This document shows positions 6,099 to 7,360 of a stretch of 7,360 bases of DNA, in pieces. The notes beneath the pieces were generated by a model, which saw only the letters and a list, made by a program, of their open reading frames with translations, made no database searches and was not told the DNA's origin. The DNA comes from Pseudomonadota bacterium (GTDB lineage Bacteria > Pseudomonadota > Alphaproteobacteria > Acetobacterales > Acetobacteraceae). Both the position numbers and the translations under genes were made by a program. The DNA lies in NCBI GenBank assembly GCA_021805485.1, contig JAJZFF010000007.1, positions 1-7,360 of the forward strand, read 5' to 3'. How positions within the stretch are numbered: the stretch's first letter is position 1; each line of letters begins with the position of its first letter.

Positions 6099-7298
6099 TC
6101 ACACTCCGGCGAAGACGCGCCCGGGATTGAGGATGCCCTTGGGGTCGAAGGCGGCCTTCACCGCCCGGGTCAGCCGCGCCAGCGCCGGCGGCTCCGGCGG
6201 CACCACCGGCAGAACGGCCCGCAATGTCTCCGGGGCGCGCATCAGCATCCAGGTGCCGCCGGCGGCGCGCGCGCCCGCCATCACCGCCTCGGCCGCCGCC
6301 GTCGGGGCGGTGATCCAGACCAGGCCGCCCCCCCAATCGAGCATGCCGCACCCGCCCGCCGCCTCGGCGGCTTCGAGCACGGCCGGACCGGACGACGGGC
6401 GCACCGAGACCCGCCACACCGTCTCCCCCGACCCACCCGCGAGCGGCACCACGTCGCGCACCGCACGCCAGACGGCTCGGCTGGCCGGGTCATCGAGCAG
6501 GTCGGCGCGACCGAAGCGGGCGAGATCATCGCGGAGCCGCGCCGTGCGATAGGCGACCGAGACGGCGAATTCCTCGATCCGGACCAGCGTCGCCGAAGCG
6601 CCGAGTCCGGCCAGCGCCGGCACGCGCGCCGCCGCCGCAGCGGGCAGGAAGGCGGCGCCGGAAACGCCGTAGGGCGAGCCCAGGGCGGCGGACAAGGCGG
6701 CCACGGCCCTCGCGGGATCCAGCCCCCCGAGCACCAGCGTGCCCGCGGACTCGGCCGCCGGCAGGACCTTGATCGTCACCGCGCTGAGCACGCCGAGCGT
6801 GCCATGGCTGCCGGCCAGCAGCTTGCAGAGGTCGAGCCCGGTGACATTCTTCAGCACCCGCCCGCCGGAGCGGATGACCTCGCCGGTGCCATTGACGGCG
6901 CGGATGCCGAGCAGATGGTCGCGCATCGCCCCGGCGGCGACGCGGCGCGGGCCGGACAGATTCGCCGCCACGACACCGCCGATGGTCTGGACCGAACTCG
7001 CGCCGAGCAGGGCGGACAGATCCGGCGGCTCGGCGATGATCTGCTGGCCCGCCGCCGCCACCGCCGCCTCTACCGTCGCGAGAGGGGTGCCGGCGCCGGC
7101 CTCGAGGATGAGTTCGTTCGGCGCGTAGAGCGAAATCCCGGACAGCGCGCGGGTCGACAGCGTGCGCGCGGCCTGCACCGGGCGCAGCATGGCGCCCTTG
7201 CTGCCATTGCCCTGGATGGCGAGCGGCTCGCCTGCCTCCCAGGCGGACCGGATGCTGGCGGCGAGTTCGGCCTCGCTCTCCGGCGCCAGCACGCTCAT
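6099..7298 (-). CDS. glcE: glycolate oxidase FAD-binding subunit GlcE
   Basis: Second flavin-type subunit of glycolate oxidase, related to GlcD but usually shorter. 399 residues, somewhat longer than the roughly 350 of E. coli GlcE. The N-terminal half is a PCMH-type FAD-binding domain: IQGNGSKG (28-35) for the pyrophosphate loop, TIGGVVAANLSGPRR (105-119), then the diagnostic GGRVLKNVTGLDLCKLLAGS (145-164) and HGTLGVLSAVTIKVLP (165-180). A less conserved cap region follows, with LDWGGGLVWI (320-329), and the tail FDPKGILNPGRVF (384-396) is the usual closing motif of this oxidase family. The ATG at 7298 overlaps the glcD stop as ATGA with no clear ribosome binding site, so coupled translation is inferred. 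The C7 run at 6328-6334 lies within the WGGG codons and the frame is intact through it. Confidence 0.94.
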   Translation of the reverse strand: MSVLAPESEAELAASIRSAWEAGEPLAIQGNGSKGAMLRPVQAARTLSTRALSGISLYAPNELILEAGAGTPLATVEAAVAAAGQQIIAEPPDLSALLGASSVQTIGGVVAANLSGPRRVAAGAMRDHLLGIRAVNGTGEVIRSGGRVLKNVTGLDLCKLLAGSHGTLGVLSAVTIKVLPAAESAGTLVLGGLDPARAVAALSAALGSPYGVSGAAFLPAAAAARVPALAGLGASATLVRIEEFAVSVAYRTARLRDDLARFGRADLLDDPASRAVWRAVRDVVPLAGGSGETVWRVSVRPSSGPAVLEAAEAAGGCGMLDWGGGLVWITAPTAAAEAVMAGARAAGGTWMLMRAPETLRAVLPVVPPEPPALARLTRAVKAAFDPKGILNPGRVFAGV

Positions 7299-7360
7299 GC
7301 CGCCGCGGCGGCGAGCGGAAAGACCTTGTGCGGATTGAGCAGCCAGCCGGGATCGAAGGC
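7295..7360 (-). CDS. glcD: glycolate oxidase FAD subunit GlcD, C-terminal end (partial)
   Basis: Only the last 21 codons plus the stop are present; the rest lies beyond the right edge. The visible tail reads AFDPGWLLNPHKVFPL followed by five alanines. FDP-x-x-LLNP-x-KVFP is the usual end of GlcD and related FAD-linked oxidases (the catalytic flavin subunit that oxidises glycolate). Its TGA at 7295-7297 overlaps the glcE ATG by 4 bases. The call rests on this short tail plus the glcE-glcF context. A related FAD/FMN 2-hydroxyacid dehydrogenase would look the same here. Confidence 0.82.
   Translation of the reverse strand, partial: AFDPGWLLNPHKVFPLAAAAA

Noticed and set aside
6328..6334. C7 homopolymer in glcE as a possible phase-variation switch
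   Set aside because: It encodes the WGGG segment that appears normal for GlcE, the frame is intact, and a seven-base run is not unusual in such GC-rich DNA.
1..7360. Mobile elements, CRISPR arrays, tRNA/rRNA genes, defence or phage modules
   Set aside because: No transposase, integrase, terminal inverted repeats, regularly spaced repeats or RNA-gene sequence was seen. The genes are housekeeping or metabolic and base composition looks even throughout.

Overview
This window is about 7.4 kb of very GC-rich, densely coding DNA. The extreme G/C preference at third codon positions, the gene content (CydC-type ABC ATPase, RecQ, gamma-glutamyltransferase-family protein, three-subunit glycolate oxidase) and the protein wording suggest an alphaproteobacterium. 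The Acetobacteraceae/Rhodospirillales side is plausible, but that assignment is an inference from style and not from a marker gene.

Layout. On the + strand: the C-terminal ATPase half of a CydC-like exporter subunit (cut by the left edge, ends 707); recQ (685-2520), which begins inside the end of cydC; then, after a 45-base gap holding a good ribosome binding site and a possible extended -10 promoter, a gamma-glutamyltransferase-family gene (2566-4149). On the - strand, reading from the right edge leftward: the last codons of glcD (7295-7360), glcE (6099-7298), glcF (4761-6089) and a small exported TPR-repeat protein (4174-4764). The two gene sets converge, with only 24 bases between the stop codons (4150-4173). 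No stretch over 300 bases lacks a gene.

How the genes work together. The - strand set is one tight operon. glcD/glcE and glcF/TPR overlap by 4 bases (ATGA), and glcE/glcF are 9 bases apart. GlcD, GlcE and GlcF form the membrane-associated flavin/iron-sulfur complex that oxidises glycolate to glyoxylate. The TPR protein is coupled to them by position, with unknown role. On the + strand, cydC (thiol export and cytochrome bd assembly) and recQ (DNA repair) overlap without an obvious functional link. The gamma-glutamyltransferase-family gene looks separately expressed.

No tRNA, rRNA, CRISPR array, mobile element, phage gene or defence system was seen, and I found no convincing previously undescribed system. 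The item most worth a second look is the gamma-glutamyltransferase-family protein. It keeps the self-processing/catalytic Thr and the Gly-Gly oxyanion segment but lacks the Arg, Asn, Gln and Asp that hold the glutamyl group in true GGT, and it has no signal peptide. It is probably a different N-terminal-nucleophile amidohydrolase that is likely to be mis-named by automatic annotation. The second is the exported TPR protein coupled to glycolate oxidase.
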